DNA of 64,000 bases from Bradyrhizobium sp. CCBAU 051011 (GTDB lineage Bacteria > Pseudomonadota > Alphaproteobacteria > Rhizobiales > Xanthobacteraceae). Numbering within the stretch: position 1 is the first letter of the stretch; each line of letters begins with the position of its first letter. The translations under genes and the position numbers were made by a program. The stretch covers positions 7,544,501 through 7,608,500 of the forward strand of contig NZ_CP022222.1 in the NCBI RefSeq assembly GCF_009930815.1, in the 5' to 3' direction. The notes under the pieces were generated by a model that made no database searches, was not told the DNA's origin, and worked only from the letters and a program-made list of their open reading frames with translations. Shown in pieces: positions 35,998 to 43,848 of this stretch.

Positions 35998-36432
35998 CTA
36001 TTTCAAACGCACTGTTACCCCACCGACTGCTGCCGACACTTCTGCGCCGACCCGCGGACCACTCAACTGCAAGACCACGCCGTTGGCGTTCCGCAATTGA
36101 ACGCCTCCCGCCCCAGCCGCAAGGGCACCCCCGGCTCCGACAGCGGCGTACGAGCCTTCGATCGAAGCCGGTCCCCTCAAATTAAGGGCCCGTCCAACAA
36201 GCTTGGTTGTCGAGGCTCCGATCGTAAAGCCGACGCTCATGCCCGATACGGTGAACGGATAATTCCTGCCTCGCAACGTCAGGACGCCCTCGCCGCCTCC
36301 GACTCCGACGATGAACCCGCCCTTAGTGAAGACGACAGCGACCCGGCCGGTTTCAGCTCGGGATGGTGTACTGATGCCAGCCACGCCCGCGAGCAAAGCA
36401 ACCAGGGCGACGCTACTGACAGATTTTTTCAT
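35998..36432 (-). CDS. Exported small Gly-rich protein, paralogue of the one at 29360-29824
   Basis: A 144-residue protein with a signal peptide (about 1-27, KKSVSSVALVALLAGVAGIS) and a Gly-rich body: FTKGGFIVGVGGGEGVLTLR then GRNYPFTVSGMSVGFTIGAS, ending PRVGAEVSAAVGGVTVRLK. The body aligns along its length with the product of 29360-29824. Family not recognised. The start at 36432 has a GAGGAAAAACATC ribosome-binding region; a longer frame to 36531 is not supported. A FixK/Fnr box lies 144 bases upstream, so both paralogues appear to be in low-oxygen units. Confidence 0.7.
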   Translation of the reverse strand: MKKSVSSVALVALLAGVAGISTPSRAETGRVAVVFTKGGFIVGVGGGEGVLTLRGRNYPFTVSGMSVGFTIGASTTKLVGRALNLRGPASIEGSYAAVGAGGALAAGAGGVQLRNANGVVLQLSGPRVGAEVSAAVGGVTVRLK

Positions 36433-36576
36433 GATGTTTTTCCTCGGGAGAGACGCGATGCGACGACCACCTATTTGGCTAGGAGCATAGCGAGGTTCTA
36501 AACACGGTGAGCAGCATGCCGGACACGGCATAGGTGATGGCTCGTCGGATCGTGACCCGCTGCCCGCCCACTCCTT

Positions 36577-36590
36577 TGATCCAAGTCAAG
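36577..36590. promoter_or_regulatory. FixK/Fnr box upstream of the second Gly-rich gene
   Basis: TTGATCCAAGTCAA, matching TTGA-N6-TCAA, in the gap between the SulP stop (36695) and the Gly-rich gene start (36432). It is oriented to serve the leftward Gly-rich gene. Confidence 0.75.
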
Positions 36591-36694
36591 GGTCGCACTC
36601 TCTCGATACGAACTCGCCAAGCTGCGGCGAAAGCTGCGCTTCGCAATGCAATAGGCGTGAGGGATATCTGGTGGTCGCCGATATCAGCAGGGCT

Positions 36695-38425
36695 TCATGG
36701 TCCAGGCGGCCGTTGCTGGTGGAATTCGGATCGTTTCCCGGCGTTACCCTCACCCAACACACTGTCGAGCGTGCGGAGCCATTCGCTACTGTCCGTCTTC
36801 TCCGCCAGCCCTTCCGCCCGCAGCAAGTCACGCAACTGCGCATGGGCGCCGACGATGCAGAGCGCTACATGACGCGACGCCAGCTCATCATGGAGATCGA
36901 GCAGCATCCGCGCCCCGGCGAGATCGATGTAGGGGGACGCCGAGAGATCGCAGGCAACCAGCCTGACGTCGGGCGACTGTCGCAGCGCCTTTAAAACCGC
37001 CTCCAGAATCGTCTCGGCGTTGATGTAGAGCAGCGAGGCTTCGGGGCGGAACGCGATGATACCAACCAGCGGCTCCACACCTTCGTGTCTGGCGCTGTCG
37101 GAATAGCGACCCGTCCCAGGAAGCCGCCCGAGGAACGCAATGTTGGGATTCGATGCCCGGCCCAGCAGCAGGAAGATGGACGCGAGGGCGGCAAGCAGCA
37201 CACCTTGGAGGATCCCAAGCAGCAGCACGGACACGAGCGCGATAACCGCGGCATAGAAGTCGATACGGCTTACCCTCCACATGCGAAGCAACGTGCGAAT
37301 GTCGACCAGCTTGTAAACGGCAACGAAGACAATGCCAGCCAACACTGCCTTGGGAAGGTTGGTCAGCAACCCCGTAAAGAAAAGCAGGCAGAGCGCGAGG
37401 GCAAACGAGCAAACCACCAATGCCAGGGACGTGCGCGCTCCCGCCGTGTCATTGACGGCGGACTGCGACAATCCGCCGGCCACGGGATAGCCATGGCCAA
37501 ACGCAACTGCGAGATTGGCGGCCCCAAGCCCCAGAAATTCCTGACGGACATCGAGGCTATACCCATGCTTCGCTGCAAAACTCCGGGCCGCCGAAACACC
37601 TTCTATATAGGCCAGGAGAAGACACCCGGCCGCTATTGGAAATAACTCCTGGAATTCCAGCATCCCGAAAGTGGGCACCTCGAAAGCCGGCAATCCCTCC
37701 GGGATGTTCCCGGTGACAGGTACGCCCAGTGCCGGAAGCCCGAAGAAGGTTGCCATGAGGATCGACAACGCCACCACGGCTAGTCCGACCGGCCTGCCCG
37801 TCAGAAATCGCTCGCCGAGGAGCAAGAGTAGGATCGCCGTGACTCCAATTCCCAATACGAGCAGATTGATGTCGCCAGCCTGACCTGCAAACCGGATCGC
37901 CCGGTCGAAGAAGTTGTGCCCACCACCGGCTACGCCGAACAGGCTTGGCAGCTGACTCATTATGATCGTGAGCCCGGCCCCCGCCTTGAAGCCGACGAGA
38001 ATGCTGTCGCTGACCAGACGGACGAGAATGCTGAGCTTGAAAAGCCAGGCGATCAGGCAAAGCACCGCCACCGCGAATGCCGTAAGGCTCGCGATCTGTG
38101 CGAAGCGCATCGCGTCCCCTCCGGCGAGCGCCCCGACGCTGCCGGCGATCATGAGCGAGATTGCGGAGGTCGGGCCGACCGCAAGCTGGCGCGACGACCC
38201 AAGGAGAGCATAGCCCAAGCCGCCAAGCATATAGCCGTAAATGCCAACCTGCGGCGGCAATCCGGCAAGGCCCGCATAGGCCAGTGACACCGGAATCGCA
38301 TAAGCGGCGAGCGTCACGCCGGCGATCGCATCACCGCGCAACCAAGACGGCTTATATTCGGCAAGCCAGGTCAACGGAGGAAAAATCCGTGTCAATCCCG
38401 TTCGCTGAAACGTGCGTGACTTCAT
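36695..38425 (-). CDS. SulP family anion permease with STAS domain
   Basis: A 576-residue membrane protein. The SulP core begins with WLAEYKPSWLRGDAIAGVTL and contains AYAIPVSLAYAGLAGLPPQVG and VGPTSAISLMIAG, with about 12-14 helices to residue 425. The C-terminal STAS domain (about 445-560) holds RLVACDLSASPYIDLAGARM. These carry sulfate, bicarbonate or other anions; the ion is not determinable. Its ATG overlaps the TGA of the YoaK-like gene (ATGA), so the two are translationally coupled and may form one transport unit. Confidence 0.9.
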   Translation of the reverse strand: MKSRTFQRTGLTRIFPPLTWLAEYKPSWLRGDAIAGVTLAAYAIPVSLAYAGLAGLPPQVGIYGYMLGGLGYALLGSSRQLAVGPTSAISLMIAGSVGALAGGDAMRFAQIASLTAFAVAVLCLIAWLFKLSILVRLVSDSILVGFKAGAGLTIIMSQLPSLFGVAGGGHNFFDRAIRFAGQAGDINLLVLGIGVTAILLLLLGERFLTGRPVGLAVVALSILMATFFGLPALGVPVTGNIPEGLPAFEVPTFGMLEFQELFPIAAGCLLLAYIEGVSAARSFAAKHGYSLDVRQEFLGLGAANLAVAFGHGYPVAGGLSQSAVNDTAGARTSLALVVCSFALALCLLFFTGLLTNLPKAVLAGIVFVAVYKLVDIRTLLRMWRVSRIDFYAAVIALVSVLLLGILQGVLLAALASIFLLLGRASNPNIAFLGRLPGTGRYSDSARHEGVEPLVGIIAFRPEASLLYINAETILEAVLKALRQSPDVRLVACDLSASPYIDLAGARMLLDLHDELASRHVALCIVGAHAQLRDLLRAEGLAEKTDSSEWLRTLDSVLGEGNAGKRSEFHQQRPPGP

Positions 38426-39099
38426 GGCGCTTCCTCGTTGGGGCGCATCTCGCAGCGAAGCAGGACGATCAGCAGCGCCACCACGGGCAGTCCAAGCGCC
38501 AGGTCCGGGATAACCTTCGTTGCGTAGGCGCCGACAGCCGCCCCAGTGCCAAAAGCAACGCACAAGGCTGCAAAGATGCCGGGGCGGCGAAGCGAGCCGA
38601 GTTGCCCGGAGACCACGGCGAATACTCCCTCAATGGCCTGGCGCATATTGCCGGTGATCATTACCGAGCTATAGGCCACGCCTTCGACCTTGGTGAAGGT
38701 CGCCGTTTGCATGGCCGCAACGAATGAAATGCCGAGCGTGCCCGCCAGATCCGGCAGCCGATTGTGCAGGATGCCGACGGCCACCAGCAGCACAATTTCG
38801 ATGAGCGTGCTGATCGCGCTGGCCCTGTCTCCTGTGGAGCGACGGAGCCAAGCGGCAATGACAATGCCCACCATGAACGCGGCCATCGGAGGAACGAACT
38901 GAACGGCTCGGTCCCACTCGCCGACGCTGCCGTGCACCCAGAGCAAGACCAGGTTGGCCGTCTGGGCATTGGCCATCACGTCGTGGATAATCCATGTATA
39001 GGCGTCGAGGTAGCCGCCCGCGAAAGCAAGCAGCAGCGATATTTGCACCGTTTCATCGCGGCGTATCGGCGGACTGGCGGCAATACCCAGAGAACTCAT
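38422..39099 (-). CDS. DUF1275 (YoaK) family membrane protein
   Basis: A 225-residue protein with six hydrophobic helices. The N-terminal LLLAFAGGYLDAYTW and the later SFVAAMQTATFTKVEGVAYS and MITGNMRQAIEGV segments are characteristic of DUF1275. Role unknown; the family is occasionally found with anion or fluoride-handling genes. It precedes the SulP gene with a four-base overlap. The upstream gap contains a FixK/Fnr box 63 bases from its start, shared with the rightward hydrolase gene. No strong ribosome-binding site is visible. Confidence 0.85.
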   Translation of the reverse strand: MSSLGIAASPPIRRDETVQISLLLAFAGGYLDAYTWIIHDVMANAQTANLVLLWVHGSVGEWDRAVQFVPPMAAFMVGIVIAAWLRRSTGDRASAISTLIEIVLLVAVGILHNRLPDLAGTLGISFVAAMQTATFTKVEGVAYSSVMITGNMRQAIEGVFAVVSGQLGSLRRPGIFAALCVAFGTGAAVGAYATKVIPDLALGLPVVALLIVLLRCEMRPNEEAP

Positions 39100-39162
39100 G
39101 TCAAGACGCTAGCTGTCGCGGGTCCTGGACGGCCATAGGCGACGTATCGAGCCCGACGTTGA

Positions 39163-39176
39163 TTGATCTGGATCAA
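39163..39176. promoter_or_regulatory. FixK/Fnr box between the YoaK-like and hydrolase genes
   Basis: TTGATCTGGATCAA, a perfect palindromic TTGAT-N4-ATCAA site in a divergent promoter region: 85 bases before the hydrolase start (39262) and 63 bases from the YoaK-like start (39099). Confidence 0.82.
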
Positions 39177-39261
39177 GCTTTACGTGAGTTCCCGGGATTC
39201 CAATCAACGGATAATCGACCGCGCGCCGGGGAAACGCGACCATGCCGTGAGGAGTCTCAAC

Positions 39262-40149
39262 ATGTGCCCGCAACGCTTACGGAGCTTGGTTGTCGCGATG
39301 CTTCTGCCCTTCGCCAGCATGATCACGCCGTCGCACGCAGACGATCACGCATCACGTCCTATCCAGGAAGAAATCTGGGCGCTACCATTGCCGCTTCCCA
39401 TGTTCGCCTATCTGGTACGACCGGTCGGCGACGGGCCGTTCCCACTCGCAATCATGAACCATGGCGTTTCAATGAGTGCGACCGGCCGCAGCTTCTTCCC
39501 GCTTGTGGAATTCCGCGATGCAGCCAAGTGGTTTGCCAAACGCGGCTATCTGGTGGTGGCCCCCGTCGGCACCGGATATGGCGCAGCGGCGATCGACATA
39601 CCCGAACATGGTCTCTACGGCCCGTTCTTCTCGAAGGTCGGAAAGTGCAGCAATCCCAATTTCCGCGCTCCCGGCATGGCGGTTGCGCAAGTCGATCTCT
39701 GGATCATCGACTACATGACCGCCGAAAAGCGCATCGTGCCGAAGGACGTCATCGTCGTCGGGCAATCCGCCGGCGGATGGGCCTCGATCGCGCTTTCAAG
39801 CCTGAACCCACCCCAGGTCAAAGCGATCATCATCTTCGCCGCCGGCCGTGGCGGCCGCGTCGACGGCAAGCCGAACAACAATTGCGCGCCAGACAAGCTG
39901 GTGGAAGCGACCGGTGAGTTCGGCCGCACGTCACGCGTGCCGATGCTTTGGATCTATATCGAGAACGACACCTTCTTCGGCCCTGCTCTGTCGAAACGCA
40001 TGCACGAGGCCTTTAGCGCGGCCGGCGGCAAGGCCGAATATCATCTGGTGCCGCCGTTCGGCAGTGATGGGCATTTCCTTATCGGCTCTCCCGATGCCAT
40101 TCCCATCTGGTCACCTCTGGTGACGAAATTTCTCGACAAACAGGGATGA
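39262..40149 (+). CDS. Exported alpha/beta hydrolase, dienelactone-hydrolase-like
   Basis: A 295-residue secreted hydrolase. The signal peptide (about 5-26) ends THADD-like (PSHADD). The nucleophile elbow is GQSAGG with Ser169; the oxyanion NHGVSMS loop lies near 66, and a C-terminal GSDGHFLIG carries the probable catalytic His. Such enzymes cleave esters or lactones; substrate unknown. GAGGAG lies eight bases before the ATG at 39262, preferred over the upstream frame start that lies inside the FixK/Fnr box. Followed after 27 bases by the IalB-like gene. Confidence 0.82.
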   Translation: MCPQRLRSLVVAMLLPFASMITPSHADDHASRPIQEEIWALPLPLPMFAYLVRPVGDGPFPLAIMNHGVSMSATGRSFFPLVEFRDAAKWFAKRGYLVVAPVGTGYGAAAIDIPEHGLYGPFFSKVGKCSNPNFRAPGMAVAQVDLWIIDYMTAEKRIVPKDVIVVGQSAGGWASIALSSLNPPQVKAIIIFAAGRGGRVDGKPNNNCAPDKLVEATGEFGRTSRVPMLWIYIENDTFFGPALSKRMHEAFSAAGGKAEYHLVPPFGSDGHFLIGSPDAIPIWSPLVTKFLDKQG

Positions 40150-40176
40150 CAAGCAACCAAGCCCGGAGATGCAACC

Positions 40177-40773
40177 ATGACAGGCTCAAATCGTATCGAA
40201 ATGCAGCCACAACGCGAGTGCGCAACATTCTCCTTTGCAGTTGCATTCCTGGCGGCCGCAAGCGTTGCATCCAGCCAGCCTGCCATTTCGCAACAGACCG
40301 ACATTCCAACCCGCGGGCAGCGAGAGGTAAAGGACGTCACTTATGAAGACTGGCGAAAACTCTGCTTCAAGCCGGGTGGTGCTCAGTTGCATTGCCGCAC
40401 CTCGATCACCGGCAAGTTCTCAACCGGTCAAATAGCGATCCGTCTCGATATCATCGAGCGGGAGGGCGACGGCAGTGCACGGCTGCAGATATTCTCCCCC
40501 GTCGGCATGTACCTGCAAAAACCCGTCAGACTCACAGTTGACCAAGGGCAGCCCCATCTCGTGCCTTATACTTGGTGCCTCACCAACACCTGCATCGCGG
40601 GAACCGTGGCCGACCCCAAGATCATCCAGGAAATAGGTTCGGGACAGACGCTGCAGTTGGAATTCGTCGATTCAAACTTGTTGGCGCTCACGACGTCGCT
40701 TCCGCTGGCGCAGTTCGCCTCCGTCAACAGGGGCGCGCCGACACAGACGTTCGAGCAGGACATTGACGAATGA
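40177..40773 (+). CDS. Invasion-associated locus B (IalB) family protein
   Basis: A 198-residue exported protein. A signal sequence (about 15-40) precedes an IalB domain: YEDWRKLCFKPGGAQLHCRT, RLDIIEREGDGSARLQIF, and PYTWCLTNTCIAGTVADPKI. The Cys pairs in the first and third segments are typical of the family and suggest disulfides in the periplasm. Despite the name, IalB proteins are widespread in free-living alphaproteobacteria and their role is unclear. GGAG precedes the start. It probably shares the low-oxygen promoter of the hydrolase gene before it. Confidence 0.82.
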   Translation: MTGSNRIEMQPQRECATFSFAVAFLAAASVASSQPAISQQTDIPTRGQREVKDVTYEDWRKLCFKPGGAQLHCRTSITGKFSTGQIAIRLDIIEREGDGSARLQIFSPVGMYLQKPVRLTVDQGQPHLVPYTWCLTNTCIAGTVADPKIIQEIGSGQTLQLEFVDSNLLALTTSLPLAQFASVNRGAPTQTFEQDIDE

Positions 40774-40828
40774 GAAGGCAGCTTGTCTTTCCCGCGACGG
40801 GAACCTCAATGGTAGAACAAAATGCCGA

Positions 40829-41461
40829 CTAGCCGTCCAAATTGGCGCTACGATCGAGAAGGCCGAGCCGTTCCGCACTCGAAACCAATTCCGCGAGCGA
40901 GTGCACCTGCATCTTCTCCATCACCTCATGGCGATGTGCTTTCACTGTGCGCTCGGTCGTTCCCAACTCCGTGGCAATTTGTTTGTTGATCTTGCCGCGC
41001 ACGATCAGATCGAACACCTGGCGTTCACGCGGCGTCAGTCTCGCCAAATGAGCGACAATCGAATCGAGCCTGCTGCGTTGACTGCGTTGGATCTCGTAGC
41101 GCGCCAGGGCGCGCTCGATGGCGGCAATCAGTTGTTCCGATGATGCCGGCTTGGTCAAAAAATCCTCGGCGCCCGCCTTGATGGCTCGCACCGTCGCCGG
41201 GATATCGGCATGGCCTGTAACAAAGACAATCGGCAGGATCGATCCGAGTTCGATAAGACGGCTTTGCAATTCCAGCCCGCTCAGTCCAGGCATTCGCACG
41301 TCCAGCAGGATGCATCCCGGTCTTTCAGCGGCCGGCACACGATCCAGCAATAGTTGGGCCGACGAATAGGTTTCGACTTCATAACCGGCAATTCTCAGCC
41401 GACGTTCGATCGCCGTCCGAAACGAAGCATCGTCGTCAACCACGTACACAAGGCCAGGCAT
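40829..41461 (-). CDS. FixJ-type response regulator
   Basis: A 210-residue two-domain response regulator. Receiver: acidic pocket Asp9-Asp11 (VYVVDDDASF), phospho-acceptor Asp54 (ILLDVRMPG), Thr82 (FVTGHA) and Lys104 (FLTKPA). Output: LuxR/GerE helix-turn-helix at about 142-177 (LTPRERQVFDLIVRGKINK...). GGAGGGG lies just upstream of the ATG at 41461. FixJ-type regulators activate target promoters when phosphorylated by a partner kinase; the kinase at 32497-34404 is the only one in the window. It is divergent from the fixK-like gene, which would be an obvious target. Confidence 0.9.
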   Translation of the reverse strand: MPGLVYVVDDDASFRTAIERRLRIAGYEVETYSSAQLLLDRVPAAERPGCILLDVRMPGLSGLELQSRLIELGSILPIVFVTGHADIPATVRAIKAGAEDFLTKPASSEQLIAAIERALARYEIQRSQRSRLDSIVAHLARLTPRERQVFDLIVRGKINKQIATELGTTERTVKAHRHEVMEKMQVHSLAELVSSAERLGLLDRSANLDG

Positions 41462-41838
41462 TTCCCCTCCTAGCCGTCGATCAAAACCGCTGACGTCTCC
41501 TTGGATCAAAGTGAGGGGCAACATCGCATCACCTCCACACAGACCGTGCATCCTTGAGGCGACAACTAATCGAGTTCATCGAAACATTATTTACCCAAGA
41601 CTCTATCAAAACATCCAAATCCAAGGGTTAGGACAGGTATCCGTACTTTTTTTGGCAGGGTATTACAGACTTTGGCAGGATATTACAGACCTGTCCCTTG
41701 GTACAATGACCCTTCAGACAATAGTCAGAAATAATGCCTTCGTTAGAAGATCAATTATTGCGAGAGGGCCATTGCTTCCGACGAAACATTTCCTAGAGGC
41801 AGACCACCGGCACAACCAGTAGCGTTCAGGAGTTGGCC
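41462..41838. other. Divergent regulatory region between the fixJ-like and fixK-like genes
   Basis: About 375 bases, visibly AT-richer than the surroundings, with no gene. It holds a 20-bp tandem repeat enclosed by an inverted repeat (listed separately) and should contain the promoters of both regulators. A half FixK-like sequence near 41505 is incomplete. Confidence 0.7.
41631..41696. promoter_or_regulatory. Inverted repeat enclosing a 20-bp tandem repeat upstream of the fixK-like gene
   Basis: GGACAGGT (41631-41638) pairs with ACCTGTCC (41689-41696). Between them lie two adjacent 20-bp copies (41651-41670, 41671-41690) of TTTGGCAGGGTATTACAGAC, differing at one base. Two helically phased identical sites followed by a gene are typical of activator binding. 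Confidence 0.65.
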
Positions 41839-42522
41839 ATGTTTGTCCGCATCACGACTGATCCGGCCCCCCGCCCCACTTCCCTCGGTGAACTCGGAAT
41901 AGCGAGTGAGTCAAATCCGAAGGTAGGTTTAAACGAATTTACCTACAAGAAAGGTACTGAAATCTACGGCGAAAAAGAACCGGCGGACTATGTCTACCAG
42001 GTGAAGAAGGGCGCGGTGCGAAGCTACAAGCTGCTTTCGGACGGCCGTCGCCAGATCGGCGCGTTTCATCTTGCCGGCGACATCTTCGGTCTGGAAAACG
42101 GAAGCGAGCATCGGTTTACCGCGGAGGCGATCGTGACCACCACGGTTCGCCTGATCAAGCGCCGCAGCCTCGAGATGGCGGCTGAGAGCGATGCCTTGGT
42201 TTCGCGAAACCTGCTCAGCATGACCACGGACAACCTGCAGCACGCTGAAAACCACATGCTCCTGCTTGGCCGCAAGACTTCGCTGGAACGGGTCGCCGCC
42301 TTCCTGATCGAGATGGACCGACGGCTTACCGCGGCCGGCGTCATGCCGTTGCCGATGTCACGGCGCGATATTGCCGACTATCTCGGGCTGACACTGGAAA
42401 CCGTGTCCCGCGCACTGTCGCGGCTGCATGAACTCGATATCATCGGATTCATAGGCAGCAACCAGCGTCAGATCATCCTTCTGGACCGGCGGCAGCTCAC
42501 TGACCTCGATCTGCAGAACTGA
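41839..42522 (+). CDS. Crp/Fnr family regulator, FixK-like
   Basis: A 227-residue activator of the Crp/Fnr family. An N-terminal cyclic-nucleotide-binding-like domain (about 30-110) leads to a helix-turn-helix at about 173-198 (SRRDIADYLGLTLETVSRAL). The recognition helix has Glu187, Ser190 and Arg191, the E-x-x-S-R pattern that reads TTGA in TTGAT-N4-ATCAA sites. The Cys cluster of true Fnr is absent, so it is FixK-like and would rely on upstream signalling rather than sense oxygen itself. CAGGAG precedes the ATG at 41839. It is the natural candidate to read the ten boxes in this window. Its 3' end overlaps the convergent channel gene by 26 bases. Confidence 0.9.
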   Translation: MFVRITTDPAPRPTSLGELGIASESNPKVGLNEFTYKKGTEIYGEKEPADYVYQVKKGAVRSYKLLSDGRRQIGAFHLAGDIFGLENGSEHRFTAEAIVTTTVRLIKRRSLEMAAESDALVSRNLLSMTTDNLQHAENHMLLLGRKTSLERVAAFLIEMDRRLTAAGVMPLPMSRRDIADYLGLTLETVSRALSRLHELDIIGFIGSNQRQIILLDRRQLTDLDLQN

Positions 42523-42958
42523 ACCAGGAAGGGCCGATCGACACGAGATGCTCAAGGGTCTTGCGCAGCACCTCGAACAGAACCGCCGTCGACCAACCGA
42601 ACATCAGGATACCGTTCATCGCGGTCATCGGCCCAGTCAGCCGCCAGGCCTGCACGGGCGTGATATCTCCGTAACCGAGCGTAGTGTAATTGACGAAGGC
42701 GAAATAGAGCAGATCGCTGCCGGCAGGCGCCGCGCCGACGATCGCATAGGCCAGCACCCAGACGAAAACCTCCAGCGTGTGCGCCACCATCAGCGCCGCC
42801 GCGGTGCCGACCATCACGGCCATCAGGTGCAATCGCGGCCACTTGGTGTGCCGCAGGCCCGCGGAGCGGGCAATGCCGACCGCGCCGACGGTCACCAGCG
42901 CATGGATCATGATGTTGATCGCGCTGACGAGGCCGCCAACCAGGAACTGAAGCACCAT
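42497..42958 (-). CDS. Small two-helix ion channel family protein
   Basis: A 153-residue membrane protein with a potassium-channel selectivity filter, TLGYGD at residues 93-98, between helices at about 45-75 and 110-135, and an additional N-terminal helix (5-30). Thus it resembles the two-transmembrane K+ channels, with no regulatory domain. The start at 42958 is chosen over the longer frame; it lies 19 bases after the hydrolase stop. It is the third gene of a leftward unit (double hydrolase, hydrolase, channel) and could set membrane potential or ion balance under stress. Confidence 0.8.
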   Translation of the reverse strand: MVLQFLVGGLVSAINIMIHALVTVGAVGIARSAGLRHTKWPRLHLMAVMVGTAAALMVAHTLEVFVWVLAYAIVGAAPAGSDLLYFAFVNYTTLGYGDITPVQAWRLTGPMTAMNGILMFGWSTAVLFEVLRKTLEHLVSIGPSWFSSADRGQ

Positions 42959-42977
42959 CGCATTCTCTTGATGGATG

Positions 42978-43841
42978 TTACCTTGAAAGCCCCCCGAACC
43001 AGGCACCGAAATACCCGGCGTAGAGTGCCGGCAGTTCGAGATTCATCGAATGCCCGATACTGGGCATAACGACGAGTCGGCAATCCGGCATTGCCGCGGC
43101 CATCGTCCGGAGGTCTGTTGGTGCAATCCAGCCGTCGCACTCGCCCCACAGCACCAGATGCGGATGACGGATCTCCGTCATGCGGCGCTCGAGTTCGCCG
43201 CTTTCCCGCTCGCGGGTGAGATTGACCGGCGTACCGATCCAGATGCCCTCGGAAACTCCAAAGGTCTGCTCCACAATTCGCTCGAAGAGCGCCTCGATCT
43301 CTCCGACTCCCTCGCGGAATCGTGGAATCGCATTCGGTGCAAGACTCTCCGGAACGAACAGCGAGGACGCCGCCGTAGCCATCACCGCCCGTGTCAGCTC
43401 CCTGCTCGCCATCATCGAACGGAAGAGGCCGATCTGATCGGCATTGAACAGCATGCCAAGCGGCGTGACCGGATCGAGTGCGAGTACCCGCCCGAACCGC
43501 TGCGGCTGCATCAGGAGCATTCGCGCGGCGATGATGCCACCTGTCGAATGGGTGGCAAGATGACAGAACCCGACATCCAGGGCGTCGAGTGCCGCCAGCA
43601 TGTCCTCGGCATGCTGCTGCATAGAGTAGTTGGAATAGTCGGCATTCGCTCTTGGCCGGTCGCTTTCGCCGCATCCGCGCCAGTCGATCCCGATCACCCG
43701 CAGGCCGATGGGAAACAGCGGTGCGGCAAGTCCGATCCAGTCCTTGCTGGCGAGGTTGCCGTGGATGAAGACGACGGTGACGTCGCCTCCACCCCATTCT
43801 CGCCAACCCAACTGGACCTCGCCCGCCTGCAACCGTGCCAT
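42978..43841 (-). CDS. Alpha/beta hydrolase
   Basis: A 287-residue single-domain hydrolase without signal peptide. The oxyanion motif is IHGNLASK (about 26-33), the nucleophile elbow is ATHSTGG with Ser99, the acid is in LWGECDGWIAP, and the His in SIGHSMNLE. The family includes haloalkane, epoxide and ester hydrolases, with no way to name the substrate. It starts seven bases after the stop of the double hydrolase gene, so the genes are in one unit. Confidence 0.85.
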   Translation of the reverse strand: MARLQAGEVQLGWREWGGGDVTVVFIHGNLASKDWIGLAAPLFPIGLRVIGIDWRGCGESDRPRANADYSNYSMQQHAEDMLAALDALDVGFCHLATHSTGGIIAARMLLMQPQRFGRVLALDPVTPLGMLFNADQIGLFRSMMASRELTRAVMATAASSLFVPESLAPNAIPRFREGVGEIEALFERIVEQTFGVSEGIWIGTPVNLTRERESGELERRMTEIRHPHLVLWGECDGWIAPTDLRTMAAAMPDCRLVVMPSIGHSMNLELPALYAGYFGAWFGGLSR

Positions 43842-43848
43842 GACGGCC

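Noticed and set aside
41500..41520. TTGGATCAAAG as a further FixK/Fnr box before the fixJ-like gene
   Set aside because: Only the ATCAA half matches; the other half is TCTCC, so the TTGA-N6-TCAA pattern is not met.
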